Origin: Asaia platycodi JCM 25414
GTDB taxonomy: Bacteria > Pseudomonadota > Alphaproteobacteria > Acetobacterales > Acetobacteraceae
Assembly: GCF_000614545.1 (NCBI RefSeq)
Contig: NZ_BAKW01000014.1
Span: 1 to 64,000 of the forward strand
DNA length: 64,000 bases
Direction of reading: 5' to 3'
The position numbers and the translations under genes are program-made. Shown piece by piece: positions 39,654 to 51,233 of this stretch; the first letter of the stretch is position 1; each line of letters begins with the position of its first letter. The notes under the pieces are model-generated. The model saw only the letters and a list, made by a program, of their open reading frames with translations. It had not been told where the DNA came from and searched no databases.

Positions 39654-40651
39654 TCATGGCGTCAGTCCTGCGCGTCTGCCCGCTTCCCGCGCCAGATCGA
39701 GCGCGTGCAGTCTTGGAGCGAGGTCATAAATCGGTAGTGCCATCATGATTTCGTCGGGGCGATGGCGCTCGACGAAACGGTTCAGGCCGTCTGCAATCTC
39801 ATTCATTGTGCCGACAAGGCTGGTGGATAGCACCTCGTCGAACTGACGGCTGATCTCCGGTCCCCAAGGGAGGTCCTGTGTGGCAACCGGATGGGGAAAG
39901 CGCCCCGGTGTACCCTGACGCAATGCAGCCATGTAGAGTCGGCGCGATGTCGCGAGATAATCGGCTTCTTGGTGCGTATCTGCAGCGACGATGTTCATGG
40001 CGAGCATGACATGGGGCGCCGCAAGCCGCTCCGAAGGGTTAAAACGGTCGCGATAGAGCGCAATCGCTTCTCCATCATCTGGGGGGCGAAATGCGAGGCG
40101 AAAGCGAAGGGGAGGCCGAGGGCGGCGGCAAGTTCTGCCGAAAACAATGACGAGCCCAACAGCCAGACGGGGATATCCGCCCCTGCGCCCGGGGTGGCTG
40201 TGATGCCCGTCTGAGCTTCATCGCCAGCGAAATAGGCCAGAAGCTCGAGCACTTCCTGCGGAAAACGCTCAGCACCGTCGCGGTTACGACGCAGAGCGCG
40301 CAGTGTCCGCTGGTCGGAGCCTGGCGCACGCCCGAGACCGAGATCGATCCGGCCCGGATAGAGCGCGTCAAGGGTGCCGAATTGTTCGGCAATTAGAAGC
40401 GGGGCGTGGTTCGGCAGCATAATACCGCCGGCGCCGACGCGAATGCTTCGGGTTGCAGCGGCCAGAGCGCCGATCACGACAGAGGTGGCTGCGGAGGCAA
40501 TGCCGGGCATGCCGTGATGCTCGGCAACCCAGTAGCGTCGAAAGCCGAGGGACTCGGCTTTTTGTGCGACGAGACGCGATTCCGACAGGGCTTCTGCGGC
40601 GCTGCCGGAATCGCGGATGAGGGACAGGTCGAGGATCGAAAGCGGTATCAT
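39654..40651 (-). CDS. LLM-class flavin-dependent oxidoreductase (YhbW-like), frameshifted
   Basis: Luciferase-like monooxygenase of about 332 residues. The N-terminus [13 protein letters not shown], the segment [39 protein letters not shown] and [12 protein letters not shown] are characteristic of the MsuD/YhbW group, which uses FMN and oxygen. The frame breaks at about 40070, where CC is read as C: APQMME continues as [21 protein letters not shown] and then [12 protein letters not shown]. Physiological substrate unknown. Single gene, convergent with GH15. Confidence 0.85.
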
Positions 40652-40688
40652 GACCCCGATATGGGGAGAGATATCGCCGCTTGAAAGA

Positions 40689-42098
40689 TCAGTCCTTCTT
40701 CTCGACCTGCTCCACCAGCGTCTCGGTGGCAGGCGCTGCGGGAGAGCGTGTGTATATGGGAGCCGGCGCAGCGCTATGGGCGGCCTCCATGAAGCGATCG
40801 GCCAGAGCGCCATAAAGCGCGTGCTTGCAGATCATGCGCGAGACACCGAAGGCAAGAAACGAGGTCGCCATAAGGGCGAGTGTGACCTGCTGGTTGTCGC
40901 ACATTTCCATCACGATGACCGTCGCCGTCAGCGGCGCCTGCACCACGGCCGAGAAATAGGCCACCGTGCCCAGAAGGACGACCGCACCCGGCGTGGTATG
41001 CGGCAGATACTGCTCGATCCAGCCGCCGATACCCGCACCGACCGAGAGTGACGGAGCGAACAGGCCGCCCGGAATGCCCGAGCAATAGGACACGACGGTA
41101 GCGATGAATTTCAATACAAAGAACGACGCCGGATAATGCTCCGACCCGTCGATGATGGCGCGCGCCTGCATGTAGCCCGTGCCATAGGTGGCGCCATGAG
41201 ACACCAGACCCAGTAGCGCCAGGACGAAGCCGCAAAGGGCGGCGAAAGCCACTGGCCGTGCCTTGATGATGGCGCCTATACGTCCCGGTATCCCTTTGGA
41301 AAAACGGATCAGAAGGGCAGAGAAACTGCCGCCGGCAATGCCGCCAACAATCCCGCAGGTCAGTACCGCAATCCAGGCGGTGCCCAGCGGTACGTCGACA
41401 TCGGTATGACCGAAATAGGAATAATTGCCGACCAGTGCGATGGCGGTCACACCCGAGAGCACGACGCCGGTCAGCATCGTGCCCGAGGTCTTCTGTTCGA
41501 AGGAATGCGAGAGTTCCTCGATCGCAAAAACGATCCCGGCAAGAGGGGTGTTGAAGGCGGCCGAGACGCCTGCCGCGCCACCTGCGAGAATGGCGCCGCG
41601 TCGAGCCGAAACGCTCGCCGTGCCGAGCAGGCGTGAGAACCCGTGCATGATCGCGGCACCGACCTGAACGGTCGGGCCTTCACGACCGATCGAGGCGCCA
41701 ACCATGAGGCCGAAGCAGGTCAGAATGATCTTGGCAAAGGCGATCCTCAGGGAGAGCACGCGATTGACGATCGAGAAATTCTCGATGTGCAGTGTTGCGA
41801 TGGTCTGGGGAATGCCGCTCCCCTGCGCGCCCGAAAAGAAGCGTCGTGTCACCCAGGTCGAAAAGGCCAGCCCGGCGGGAACAACTACAAGCATCACGTA
41901 GGGATCCCAGTGCAGCAGGCGCCCGCGCGCGCGCGCTGCCCAGTCAGCCGTGCCGGCAAAAGCGACAGCCACGACGCCCACCAGAATGGCGCCGAGCCAG
42001 TAGGTGAGGGTGCGACGCCATTGCGACGTCGTTCTGCGTGCGGAACGGCGAAGGTGCAGGATACGGTTGTTTTGCCGCAGAGCGGTGCTTGGGCGCAT
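40689..42098 (-). CDS. clcA: ClC-family chloride channel or Cl-/H+ antiporter
   Basis: Membrane protein of 469 residues with the three anion-selectivity motifs in order: GSGIPQ (near residue 94), [10 protein letters not shown] (near residue 140) and [16 protein letters not shown] (near residue 345). Eighteen-helix ClC topology is expected. The gating Glu in GREGP is present, and [14 protein letters not shown] carries the conserved Glu residues of the family. Likely aids extreme-acid tolerance or chloride balance. The C-terminal cytoplasmic tail lacks CBS domains. Frame is intact. Confidence 0.92.
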   Translation of the reverse strand: MRPSTALRQNNRILHLRRSARRTTSQWRRTLTYWLGAILVGVVAVAFAGTADWAARARGRLLHWDPYVMLVVVPAGLAFSTWVTRRFFSGAQGSGIPQTIATLHIENFSIVNRVLSLRIAFAKIILTCFGLMVGASIGREGPTVQVGAAIMHGFSRLLGTASVSARRGAILAGGAAGVSAAFNTPLAGIVFAIEELSHSFEQKTSGTMLTGVVLSGVTAIALVGNYSYFGHTDVDVPLGTAWIAVLTCGIVGGIAGGSFSALLIRFSKGIPGRIGAIIKARPVAFAALCGFVLALLGLVSHGATYGTGYMQARAIIDGSEHYPASFFVLKFIATVVSYCSGIPGGLFAPSLSVGAGIGGWIEQYLPHTTPGAVVLLGTVAYFSAVVQAPLTATVIVMEMCDNQQVTLALMATSFLAFGVSRMICKHALYGALADRFMEAAHSAAPAPIYTRSPAAPATETLVEQVEKKD

Positions 42099-42265
42099 GA
42101 AATCTCACCTGTCTGGGGATCGGGAGGCACCGACCGGTGTATGAGGCTCCTGCCAGCACCCCGGTCGACAGGTCAAGAAACTCTCGTCTGAAAAGAACGT
42201 AACGACGGATGAGAGGGCCGGTTTGTCAGAAAAGCTTTTTTGTAGAGGTCCTGGCAGAATTCGCT

Positions 42266-43158
42266 TTAGGCAAGCACAGGGATGCCAGTCTGTTTGGCTT
42301 TTTCTTCCGGCTCGACATGGATGTGGATGAGCGCCCGGCCGAGATGCCGCCTGAGCGCGTGCTCCACGCGGTCGCAGATATCATGCGCTTCAGAGACGCT
42401 CATCGCGCCGGGCACGACCAGATGAAACTCGATGAAGCTGACACTGCCTGCCGTACGCACTCTTATATCATGCGCCTCAATTGCTCCGGTCGCATGCTCG
42501 GAAATGACGACGCGGATCATCTGCAGCGTGTCCGAATCGGGTGCTTCATCCATCAATCCGGCAATCGAATGCTTCATCATGTCGAAGCCGACGCGCAGGA
42601 CGTTGAGGGCAACGAGGGCAGACAGCAGCGCGTCCAGACGTGTAAAGCCTGTGAGGGGTATGAGCGCGATGCCGATCACGAGCACCACGGTCGTCCAGAC
42701 ATCGGAAATGACATGACGTCCGTTGGCGGTGAGAGCCGGTGAGCGTTTGAGTCTGCCCTGACGCACCAGAACGAGACCCCACACCAGATTGACCACACCA
42801 CCTAGCGCATTGAACAGGATTCCGCGCCAAGGCGCGATGTCGACATTGGGCGCGAACCAGCTTTTCCAGGCGACCCACGCGATGCCGATGGCTGTCAGCA
42901 CCACGAGCACGGCTTCTGTCACGGCCGAGAGATATTCGGCCTTGTCATGGCCGTAGGTGTGATTGTCGTCAGCCGGGCGTTGCGCGACGCTCAGCGCCCA
43001 GAGCGCCCCGATGGCGGCGGCCACGTTGATGATGGTTTCAAGCGCGTCCGATAGCAGGGCCGCGCTGCCGCTTACGCGCCAAGCAATATATTTAAGAGCA
43101 AGCGCGATCAGGCTGACCACCAGCGAGACCCAGCCGAACACGATCTTTTCTGGCTGCT

Positions 43159-43165
<7 letters not shown>
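42266..43165 (-). CDS. cation diffusion facilitator, FieF-like
   Basis: CDF metal-proton antiporter of 299 residues. Six hydrophobic segments are visible; metal-site residues occur in LLSDALETIINVAAA (helix 2, D...) and NGRHVISDVWTT (helix 5, HxxxD), and a cytoplasmic C-terminal domain with the pattern HDIRVRTAGSVSFIEFHL. It may export Fe2+, Zn2+ or Co2+. Its ATG overlaps the stop of the upstream His-rich CDF gene (ATGCTGA), so the two exporters are translationally coupled. Confidence 0.88.
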
Positions 43166-44231
<1,066 letters not shown>

Positions 44232-44706
44232 GGGGTCGCTTTCGGTAAATCGTCGCCAGACCGCATCCTATACGGCATTGGCGCCCGGCACGCCAACATG
44301 AAGCGTTTTCCGGGAACGCTCCTGCTTCGTGAATTCTCGTTCAAGGAATTTCATGGAGTTCCAAGTAATTATCAGGTCTGGAGAGTATTTCTTCTATTTT
44401 ATCGAAAAACGTTTTTAGAGGCTATCGATTATTTCTGACAAGTCTTGTCTATTTCAATGAGAGACTTGGACAGGCGCGAGAGATAATCTGTCTGGAAAGG
44501 GTTTGTCATCAAAAACGTCAATTTCGTCATTGAATTATCGTGCTTACTGGAGTGGTATGCATGGATCGTGCTCAGGCACTCTCCAGTTAACGTTTTCATA
44601 ACGATCCTGGCGACCGCAAGCGTCGCCGCAGTATCGGTGGTTCGGTTTGAAGTCTGTGTTGTCCTGCTCAAATGTTTCCGGCTCTCGCGATTTTCGGAGG
44701 GTGACC
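44232..44706. other. gene-free interval between CDF gene and small-ORF operon
   Basis: No supported gene. An imperfect dyad (ACTGGAG at 44546-44552 and CTCCAGT at 44581-44587) lies in it, about 120 bases upstream of the 28-codon ORF. Promoters for the divergent CDF and Cdd1 genes should be here but were not resolved. Confidence 0.35.
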
Positions 44707-44793
44707 ATGAAACAGTGTGCAATTCTCCGCGTGGGGAATTCCCTCCCAGCAGGTAAGGGCCAGCGCTCGCCAGAGCCAGGCGCTGTGCGATGA
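44707..44793 (+). CDS. 28-codon ORF coupled to the Cdd1-like gene
   Basis: ATG at 44707 is preceded by a strong GGAGG (44696-44700) at ideal spacing. The ORF encodes 28 residues beginning MKQCAILRVGNSLP and ends with TGA 44791-44793, which overlaps the ATG of the next gene as ATGA. The ribosome site and the overlap argue that it is translated. It could be a leader peptide driving translation of the downstream gene, or the N-terminal piece of a longer gene cut by an undercall. Confidence 0.45.
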   Translation: MKQCAILRVGNSLPAGKGQRSPEPGAVR

Positions 44794-45080
44794 GTCTGGA
44801 CGGCTTGCGCCATGTCGGGCCTGCGGCTCGCAAGGATCTGGAGTTACTGGGCATTCGTACGCGCGAGCAGCTTGCGTCGTCAGACGCCGATATACTTTAC
44901 GAGCGGCTGTGTGTTCTGACCGGCCTGCGTCACGATCCGTGCGTTCATGACGTTTTCTCAGCTGCCATTCATCAGTCGCGTACGGGCGAGGCGCTCGATT
45001 GGTGGCATTTCACCCCCGCTCGCAAAACAAGACAAGAAAACGGGTGCTTCGTCACCATTTCTTCAAAGACAGGGAAATAA
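44790..45080 (+). CDS. Cdd1-like helix-hairpin-helix protein
   Basis: Protein of 96 residues. The N-terminal GLRHVGPAARKDLELLGIRT is a helix-hairpin-helix, followed by ADILYERLCVLTGLRHDPCV, DVFSAAIHQSRTGEALDWWH. This matches the small 'pathogenicity locus' Cdd1 family, of unknown function but with a DNA-binding-like fold. It overlaps the stop of a 28-codon ORF and is followed two bases later by the M28 peptidase gene. Confidence 0.72.
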   Translation: MSLDGLRHVGPAARKDLELLGIRTREQLASSDADILYERLCVLTGLRHDPCVHDVFSAAIHQSRTGEALDWWHFTPARKTRQENGCFVTISSKTGK

Positions 45081-45082
45081 CG

Positions 45083-46766
45083 ATGCGATCAGCCCGTATT
45101 CAAGCCGCTGCTGTTCTTTCTGTGCTCGGGTTGTTCGGCTCTTCCGCTCTGGCGGCTGAGCCTCTCGTCTATGCCCCCATGAATCCGGCGCGCATGTCTG
45201 ACGTGATCCGTACCCTCGCCTCAGACCCTTTCGAGGGGCGGGCGCCTGGATCGATCGGTGCCATCAAGACCGTGAATTATCTGGTGGCCCAGTTTCAGGC
45301 GATCGGATTGCAGCCTGCTGGCGAAAACGGGAGCTGGACCCAGGAAGTCCCGATGATTCACACAAAAATCGCGCCGGAATCGGAGGCTTTTTTTCATGTG
45401 GGGCAGTCCGAGCCGCTCGATTTCAGGCAGTCGCAGGAAATCTATCTGACGACCAGCACGCCATCTTCGCAGATCAAGATTCCCCAGGCCCAGCTGGTTT
45501 TCGTCGGATACGGTGTGGATGCCCCTGCGCGTGACTGGGACGACTTCAAAGGCGTCGACCTCAAGGGCAAGATCGCCGTCATTCTGATCAACGATCCCGA
45601 TTTCCGCGCGAAGCCCGGTGAGGCCGTGTCGGGCAGGTTCGGTGGTCGCACCATGACCTATTTCGGACGCTGGACCTATAAGTTCGAAGAGGCTGCGCGT
45701 CGGGGGGCGATCGGGGCTCTGATCGTTCATGATACCGAGGCAGCCAGCTATCCCTGGAGCACAGTGATCGCACCGGGGGGAGAGAATTTTGCGCTCGCCA
45801 AGCAGGGCGAGCCGGACTCCCTGCTGTTTCACGGCTGGCTCGAAGGTAAGGCCGCCCATGATCTGTTTGCCCGTGCCGGGCTCGACCTCGATGCGCTGAG
45901 CGAGGCAGCACGCCGCCCCGATTTCCGGCCCGTGACACTGCCTCAAACGACCATGGCGACGACCTTCGATGTCACCACGACCCATTTGCAGAGCCGTAAC
46001 GTTCTGGCGAAGCTGCCTGGTACGACCCACCCTGATGAAACGATCATGTATGGCGCCCATTGGGATGCGTTCGGCAGAAGCAAGGGCCCTCATGGCGAAC
46101 CCATGATACGCCATGGCGCGATCGACGATGCCTCGGGGGTTGCGGCGGTGCTCGAAATCGCCCGTGCGTTCAAGGCAGGTCCTGCCCCGGAGCGAACGAT
46201 CGTCTTTGCCGCCTGGACAGCAGAAGAGCGCGGCCTGCTGGGCTCGACCTACTATGTCGAGCATCCGCTGGTGTCGCTCGACAAGACGGTTGCCAATTTC
46301 ACCATCGACGTTTTGCAGATGGGCGGCCTGTCGCATAATGCGTTCATCGTTGGGGCAGGGCAGAACAGCCTGCAGGATGATTTTGCCACCATTGCGTCTT
46401 CTCAGGGACGAATCACCCAGAATGAGGCCCTGCCGGAGCGCGGTGCGTTTTACCGGGCAGATCATCTGCCTTTCGCCCGTGCTGGCGTGCCAGTGCTGCC
46501 GATCATGGATCTGGCTGGGTATCCCGACCTCGTGAAGGGAGGCGTACCGGCCGGGCGTAAGTGGCTCGAAGGCTATATGGCCTGCTATCATCAGCTGCGA
46601 TGCCTGGAGCGCGAGCTGGGATCTCGGTGGAGCAGCAGAAGATGCGGCAGCGCTTTACGAAGTGGGACGCAGCCTTGCTTTCTCGCGCATGTGGCCGAGC
46701 TGGAAGCAGGGGTCGGAATTCAAAGCTGTTCGTGACCGCACCGAAGCGCAGCGTCCGGCTCTGTGA
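45083..46766 (+). CDS. exported M28-family metallopeptidase, frameshifted near the end
   Basis: Zinc aminopeptidase-like protein of about 561 residues with a signal peptide (AAAVLSVLGLFGSSALA) and an inserted PA domain (about residues 140-260, VFVGYGVDAP to GALIVHDTEAASYPW). Zinc ligands are visible: H and D in YGAHWDAFG, bridging D in AIDDASGV, E pair in TAEERGLLGS, D in TIDVLQMGG and H in RADHLPFARAGVPVL. The frame breaks at about 46594 (two bases missing); the restored end reads CDAWSASWDLGGAAED and stops at 46766 instead of 46735. ATG 45083 has AGGGA upstream. Confidence 0.88.
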
Positions 46767-46835
46767 ACGGGGCGTGGAGCAAGGGGAGCCATTCTTTTCT
46801 TGACAAAGCCCCTCGCTCCATGACTTCCAGCCGGG

Positions 46836-48455
46836 ATGATCCGGCTTACCGAACTCAGGCTTCCTCTCGACCATTCGTCCGATGCGCTGCGCGAGGCGAT
46901 TATCGCCCGGCTGAACATCGAGAGCACGGCCCTGCGCGATTTTACGATTGCCCGTCGCGGCTATGATGCGCGCAAGCGCGGTCGCATCGTGCTGGTCTAT
47001 AGCGTTGACTGCACGATTGATGATGAGGCGGCTATTCTCGCCGCCTATGACAACACCCCCTCGGTCATGCCGACCCCCGATACCTCTTATGTTCTTCCGA
47101 CGGTAACGTTGGAGGGGGCCGGCGCCCCGCGTCCTGTGGTGATCGGCGCCGGGCCGTGCGGTGTGATGGCAGCGCTCATTCTGGCGCAGGCGGGGCTGCG
47201 CCCCATCGTGATCGAGCGTGGCAAGATCGTGCGCGAGCGCACGGTCGACACCTTTGCCTTGTGGCGCCGCTCGGAACTGACGCCAGAAAGCAACGTGCAG
47301 TTTGGTGAGGGTGGTGCCGGGACATTTTCCGATGGCAAGCTCTATAGCGGGGTCAGCGACCCGCGCCATCTCGGTCGCAAGGTCATGGAGGAATTCGTCA
47401 AGGCCGGTGCGCCAGAGGAAATTCTCTACGTCTCGAAGCCGCATATCGGCACATTCCGCCTGGTCTCGATGGTCGAGCATATTCGTAGCGAAATCGAGCG
47501 TCTGGGGGGCAGTTATCGCTTTGGCGTTCGCGTTGACGGTCTGGTGACTGATGGCACACCGCGCAGGCTGAAGGGGCTGATCCTGTCGGATGGCACGACC
47601 CTTGAGACAAATCACGCCATTCTCGCTGTGGGGCACAGCGCGCGCGACACCTTCGAGATGCTGCGTTATGCCGAGGTGCCGATGGTGCCCAAGCCATTCT
47701 CGATCGGCGTGCGTATCGAACATCCGCAATCGCTCATCGATTGTGCGAGGTTCGGCGACCAGGGTGGCCACCCGCTTCTGGGCGCTGCGGATTACAAGCT
47801 GGTTCATCACGCCAAAAACGGTCGGGCTGTCTATTCCTTCTGTATGTGCCCCGGGGGTACGGTGGTTGCAGCAACGTCCGAGCCCAATCAGGTCGTCACC
47901 AATGGGATGAGCCAGTATTCCCGCGCAGAGCGCAATGCGAATGCGGGCATCGTGGTCGATGTATCGCCTGAGCGCGATTACCCCGACGATGTGCTTGGTG
48001 GCGTGGCGTTTCAGCGTCATTGGGAGCGCGCGGCTTTCGTGGCCGGTGGGGGGGACTACAAGGCACCGGCCCAGCGCGTGGAAGATTTTCTGGCCGGGCG
48101 TCCGTCAACGACGCTCGGTCATGTCGTGCCTTCCTACAAGCCGGGCGTTACGCCAACCGATCTTTCCCTCTGTCTGCCTGATTTCGCGGTCGAGGCGATC
48201 CGCGAGGCCCTTCCCGCTTTCGAGCGCAAGCTCAAGGGGTTTTCAATGGGCGATGCGGTGCTGACCGGGGTCGAGACCCGTACGTCCTCTCCCATCAGAA
48301 TGCCACGTGGCCATGATGGCCAGAGCCCCGGTGTCGGAGGGCTCTTTCCCGCAGGAGAGGGGGCAGGATATGCCGGAGGTATTCTTTCGGCCGGTATAGA
48401 CGGCATCCGGGCGGCGGAGTGGGTGATTCAGGCTTCGACAGCCGAGGCATCCTGA
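46836..48455 (+). CDS. FAD-dependent oxidoreductase of the COG2509 group
   Basis: Flavoprotein of 539 residues. An N-terminal alpha/beta domain (IRLTELRLPLDHSSDALREA) precedes the FAD-binding fingerprint GAGPCGVMAALILAQAGLRP and ERGKIVRERTVDTFALWRR. Downstream are FGEGGAGTFSDGKLYSGV, HIGTFRLVSMVEHIR, TNHAILAVGHSARDTFEML and the C-terminal GEGAGYAGGILSAGIDG. This fits the COG2509 'uncharacterised FAD-dependent dehydrogenases'; the reaction is unknown. The ATG lies 70 bases after the restored M28 stop. The frame is intact. Confidence 0.85.
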   Translation: MIRLTELRLPLDHSSDALREAIIARLNIESTALRDFTIARRGYDARKRGRIVLVYSVDCTIDDEAAILAAYDNTPSVMPTPDTSYVLPTVTLEGAGAPRPVVIGAGPCGVMAALILAQAGLRPIVIERGKIVRERTVDTFALWRRSELTPESNVQFGEGGAGTFSDGKLYSGVSDPRHLGRKVMEEFVKAGAPEEILYVSKPHIGTFRLVSMVEHIRSEIERLGGSYRFGVRVDGLVTDGTPRRLKGLILSDGTTLETNHAILAVGHSARDTFEMLRYAEVPMVPKPFSIGVRIEHPQSLIDCARFGDQGGHPLLGAADYKLVHHAKNGRAVYSFCMCPGGTVVAATSEPNQVVTNGMSQYSRAERNANAGIVVDVSPERDYPDDVLGGVAFQRHWERAAFVAGGGDYKAPAQRVEDFLAGRPSTTLGHVVPSYKPGVTPTDLSLCLPDFAVEAIREALPAFERKLKGFSMGDAVLTGVETRTSSPIRMPRGHDGQSPGVGGLFPAGEGAGYAGGILSAGIDGIRAAEWVIQASTAEAS

Positions 48456-48868
48456 CCGTTATCGCGGACAAGAGTCACGTGGTCCGTCATCCGATGGCCT
48501 CTAAGGATTGCATCGTCACGTTCTCCGATTGATGATCACGCGGTGCTTGCGGAACGCGAGGTGAGTGGGTTGGCGGTCCTGCTGTGCGCCTTTGTTTCAG
48601 AAACCAGCCGGGAGATCAGGGAGGCTGGCAAGATAAAGATCCGGGTCAAAAATCTGGTTTCTCATGGGAGGTCGAACTTTTTTGACACTGAACGTTGTTT
48701 ATCCTTTCGGGCTGTCAAAGAGTGCTACCAATTGATCTGCGTCGCAGATCATCTGATGTCTACACCCATGAATGATACTGCTGGCAGGCGGTGAAAAGCC
48801 TCTGCTACAGGGCCAGATGGAGATCGATCGCAGCTGCGCTCGAATGGAACGTGGAGTGAAAGGTCGTC
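48456..48868. other. gene-free interval upstream of the Hint-domain gene
   Basis: About 410 bases. One 83-codon frame has no ribosome site or recognised family. The promoter of the downstream Hint-domain gene is probably here. Confidence 0.35.
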
Positions 48869-50968
48869 ATGGCAACTCAGATCAGCGGTAACTGGGTTGC
48901 CCGTAATAACGGCAGTGAAACCGTTTATGTCAGCAATGGAGTGACGATCAGCGGGGCCGTTGTGTTCACGGGCGGGGGAACACTCACCGTTTCAAGCGGT
49001 GCCACGGTATCAGGTCTCTCTGCTGTTGCCTCTGGTGGTTATCCGACGGTAGTCATTTCCGGAGGCTCGGTAATCGATTCAAGCATCATAAATGGTTATC
49101 TGCGTGCCTATAGTGGGGCTGTCACGAGCAATGTCAGCGGGATGTCGACCGAGAGTTATTATTATTCCGGGGCGACGTCGCTAAACGAGACATTTTACTG
49201 GGTGTCTCCTGCCGATCACAGCCCGGTAAGGTTCTCATCCGGCTCTGTCGCCAGCAACGCGCATCTCTCATCAGGCATGTCTGCCTATATCAGTTCGGGA
49301 GCGACAGTTGTCGGTCTGCAGGTTGCGTCTGGCGCATCGGTGCTTGTCAGCTCGGGCGTGACGCTGAGCAGTCTGTCAATCAGTGCGGGTGGGTCGGCGA
49401 CCATACTAGCCAATTATGGGAGCGCACGTCCCTTGACGACAACGCCGACGAGTAACGTATCGGTTCTCAAAGGTACGTGGTCAGCCGTCAATTCGAGCGG
49501 CGTGACGGTTTATTCGAGTGGCAGGATTGTGAGTCAGGGCCCGGTCCTGATGAGTGGCGGTACGCTGATCGTGATGAGCGGTGCGACAGCTTCCGGCGTG
49601 AGTGGATCGAACAGGGGAGGATATCCCGTGGTCTCGGTACAGTCGGGCGGCACGCTGCTGAGTTCTGTAATTACAAACGGTTATCTCTACCTCTCCTCTG
49701 GCGGTGCAAGTATCGATAACACCTATAATTCCCTCGTCACGACGATCAGTGCAGGTGCGACGTCCATCGACGATATTTTCTACAATTCAGGTTTTGGTAA
49801 TGACACAATCAACGTCGCCAGCGGCGCGACATTGTACGGGGCCGAGGTTGCGAGTGGCGTACTGATCTATGCGTCAAATGGCGCAATGCTCAGGGATCCG
49901 GTGGTGGTCTCAGGTGGCAGTCTGACAATCAATGGAGCGACGGTCATTACATGTTTCCTTGCCGGATCGATGATCGGGACGGAGACCGGCGAGCGGGCAG
50001 TAGAGGAATTCGCCAGGGGTGATCTGGTTACGGTCTACCGAAATGGCATGGCGGGTTCAGAACCTGTCATTCATCTGGTCCGGGGGCGTGTCACTGTGCG
50101 GCGCGATCTGCCTGACGATCGGGCGGGCTATCCTATACGCATCGCAGCACACGCTTTCGGCCAGGGGCAGCCCTATCATGATCTGCTGGTCACCGCAGAG
50201 CATTGCCTTTATCTCAACGAAGCGTTTGTACCCGTTCGTATGCTCGTCAACGGGATGAGTATTGCCTATGATCGCTCTCTCGAGAGCTACGATTATTTTC
50301 ACATCGGGAGCGCGCAGCATGGCATTATTCGTGCCAACGGCCTGATGTCCGAAACGCTTTTCGACGGCGAGAATACGGATTCTTCCGGGGTTTCTGGCGT
50401 CAAGGTCTATAGCCGCGAATGGGCACGTGATGCGGCAGCGCCACTGCGAACAGACAGAGATTTCGTTACACCGATTTACGACAGGGTTATCGCACGGATT
50501 GGCCATGACACTGAAAATCGTCGCGATTCGGTTCTGGAATACGATCCGGGGCTTCATCTTGTGGGGCCGGGCGGAGAGCGTATCCTTTGTGCGAGGAAAA
50601 CAGGTCACAATGCCATGTTCCTTGTCCCCCCGAACGTGACTGACGTGCGGATCGCCTCACGCGTCGCTCGACCTGTCGATATCGAAGGGCCTTGTTGCGA
50701 CGATAGGCGTTCGCTCGGTGTTCTGGTCGGTGAGATAACGCTTTATTCAGCGACTGAGACGAGGCGTCTCGAAGAGCACCTCCGTGATCTGGACATCGAA
50801 GGCTGGGCACCGCTGGAAACGTCGGAGTATCGCTGGACGACTGGCGACGCCGTGATGTCGCTCGGTGAGCGTAAGGGAGAAACTCCGGCTGTGCTGAGCA
50901 TTGCTGTCCGAGCGGGGGGGCCTTATTTGCGAGATACCGGTAAATCTGGGCAGCGCTTCAAGTTCTGA
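48869..50968 (+). CDS. autotransporter-like repeat protein with C-terminal Hint domain
   Basis: Protein of 699 residues. Residues 1-360 consist of Ser/Gly/Thr-rich short beta repeats of the AIDA/pertactin kind (SGATVSGL, SSGATV, VASGA) arranged as two related halves: GNWVARNNGSETVYVSNG near the start recurs as GTWSAVNSSGVTVYSSG near residue 205. Then a Hint (hedgehog/intein) domain begins at Cys362 (CFLAGSMIGTETGERAVEEF), with the conserved HDLLVTAEHCLYL block around residue 440. There is no Asn-Cys intein end or extein. No signal peptide is visible. Such proteins are frequent in acetic acid bacteria; function unknown. The Hint module may self-cleave. ATG 48869 has AAAGG upstream. Confidence 0.82.
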   Translation: MATQISGNWVARNNGSETVYVSNGVTISGAVVFTGGGTLTVSSGATVSGLSAVASGGYPTVVISGGSVIDSSIINGYLRAYSGAVTSNVSGMSTESYYYSGATSLNETFYWVSPADHSPVRFSSGSVASNAHLSSGMSAYISSGATVVGLQVASGASVLVSSGVTLSSLSISAGGSATILANYGSARPLTTTPTSNVSVLKGTWSAVNSSGVTVYSSGRIVSQGPVLMSGGTLIVMSGATASGVSGSNRGGYPVVSVQSGGTLLSSVITNGYLYLSSGGASIDNTYNSLVTTISAGATSIDDIFYNSGFGNDTINVASGATLYGAEVASGVLIYASNGAMLRDPVVVSGGSLTINGATVITCFLAGSMIGTETGERAVEEFARGDLVTVYRNGMAGSEPVIHLVRGRVTVRRDLPDDRAGYPIRIAAHAFGQGQPYHDLLVTAEHCLYLNEAFVPVRMLVNGMSIAYDRSLESYDYFHIGSAQHGIIRANGLMSETLFDGENTDSSGVSGVKVYSREWARDAAAPLRTDRDFVTPIYDRVIARIGHDTENRRDSVLEYDPGLHLVGPGGERILCARKTGHNAMFLVPPNVTDVRIASRVARPVDIEGPCCDDRRSLGVLVGEITLYSATETRRLEEHLRDLDIEGWAPLETSEYRWTTGDAVMSLGERKGETPAVLSIAVRAGGPYLRDTGKSGQRFKF

Positions 50969-51233
50969 ATTGAGCCTGAATATCGATCGGGTGCGGTGGC
51001 GCTGGATTGGCCGCTTCGCCGGGTCATACCGCCTCCGATGATACTCATGTGCGGTCTGGTCTTGGCGTCAGGTTCGAGGCTCGTCGTCTCTTTCCTGCGC
51101 AATTGCGTGATTTCCATATGTCAGCAAACCAGGTTTATCCGCCACGAAAGCCGAGGTACATGGCGAGGCCACGTATGTCGTAAACCGCTTCATGGACCAT
51201 TTATTCTTGCCTGTAATCGGGGTCAGGCGGTCC

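Noticed and set aside
45221-46591. 456-codon minus-strand open frame opposite the M28 peptidase
   Set aside because: Shadow of a gene with complete zinc-site motifs on the other strand; its translation has no domain character.
46503-48020. 505-codon minus-strand open frame opposite the COG2509 flavoprotein
   Set aside because: Shadow frame; the + strand carries a full FAD fingerprint and conserved C-terminus.
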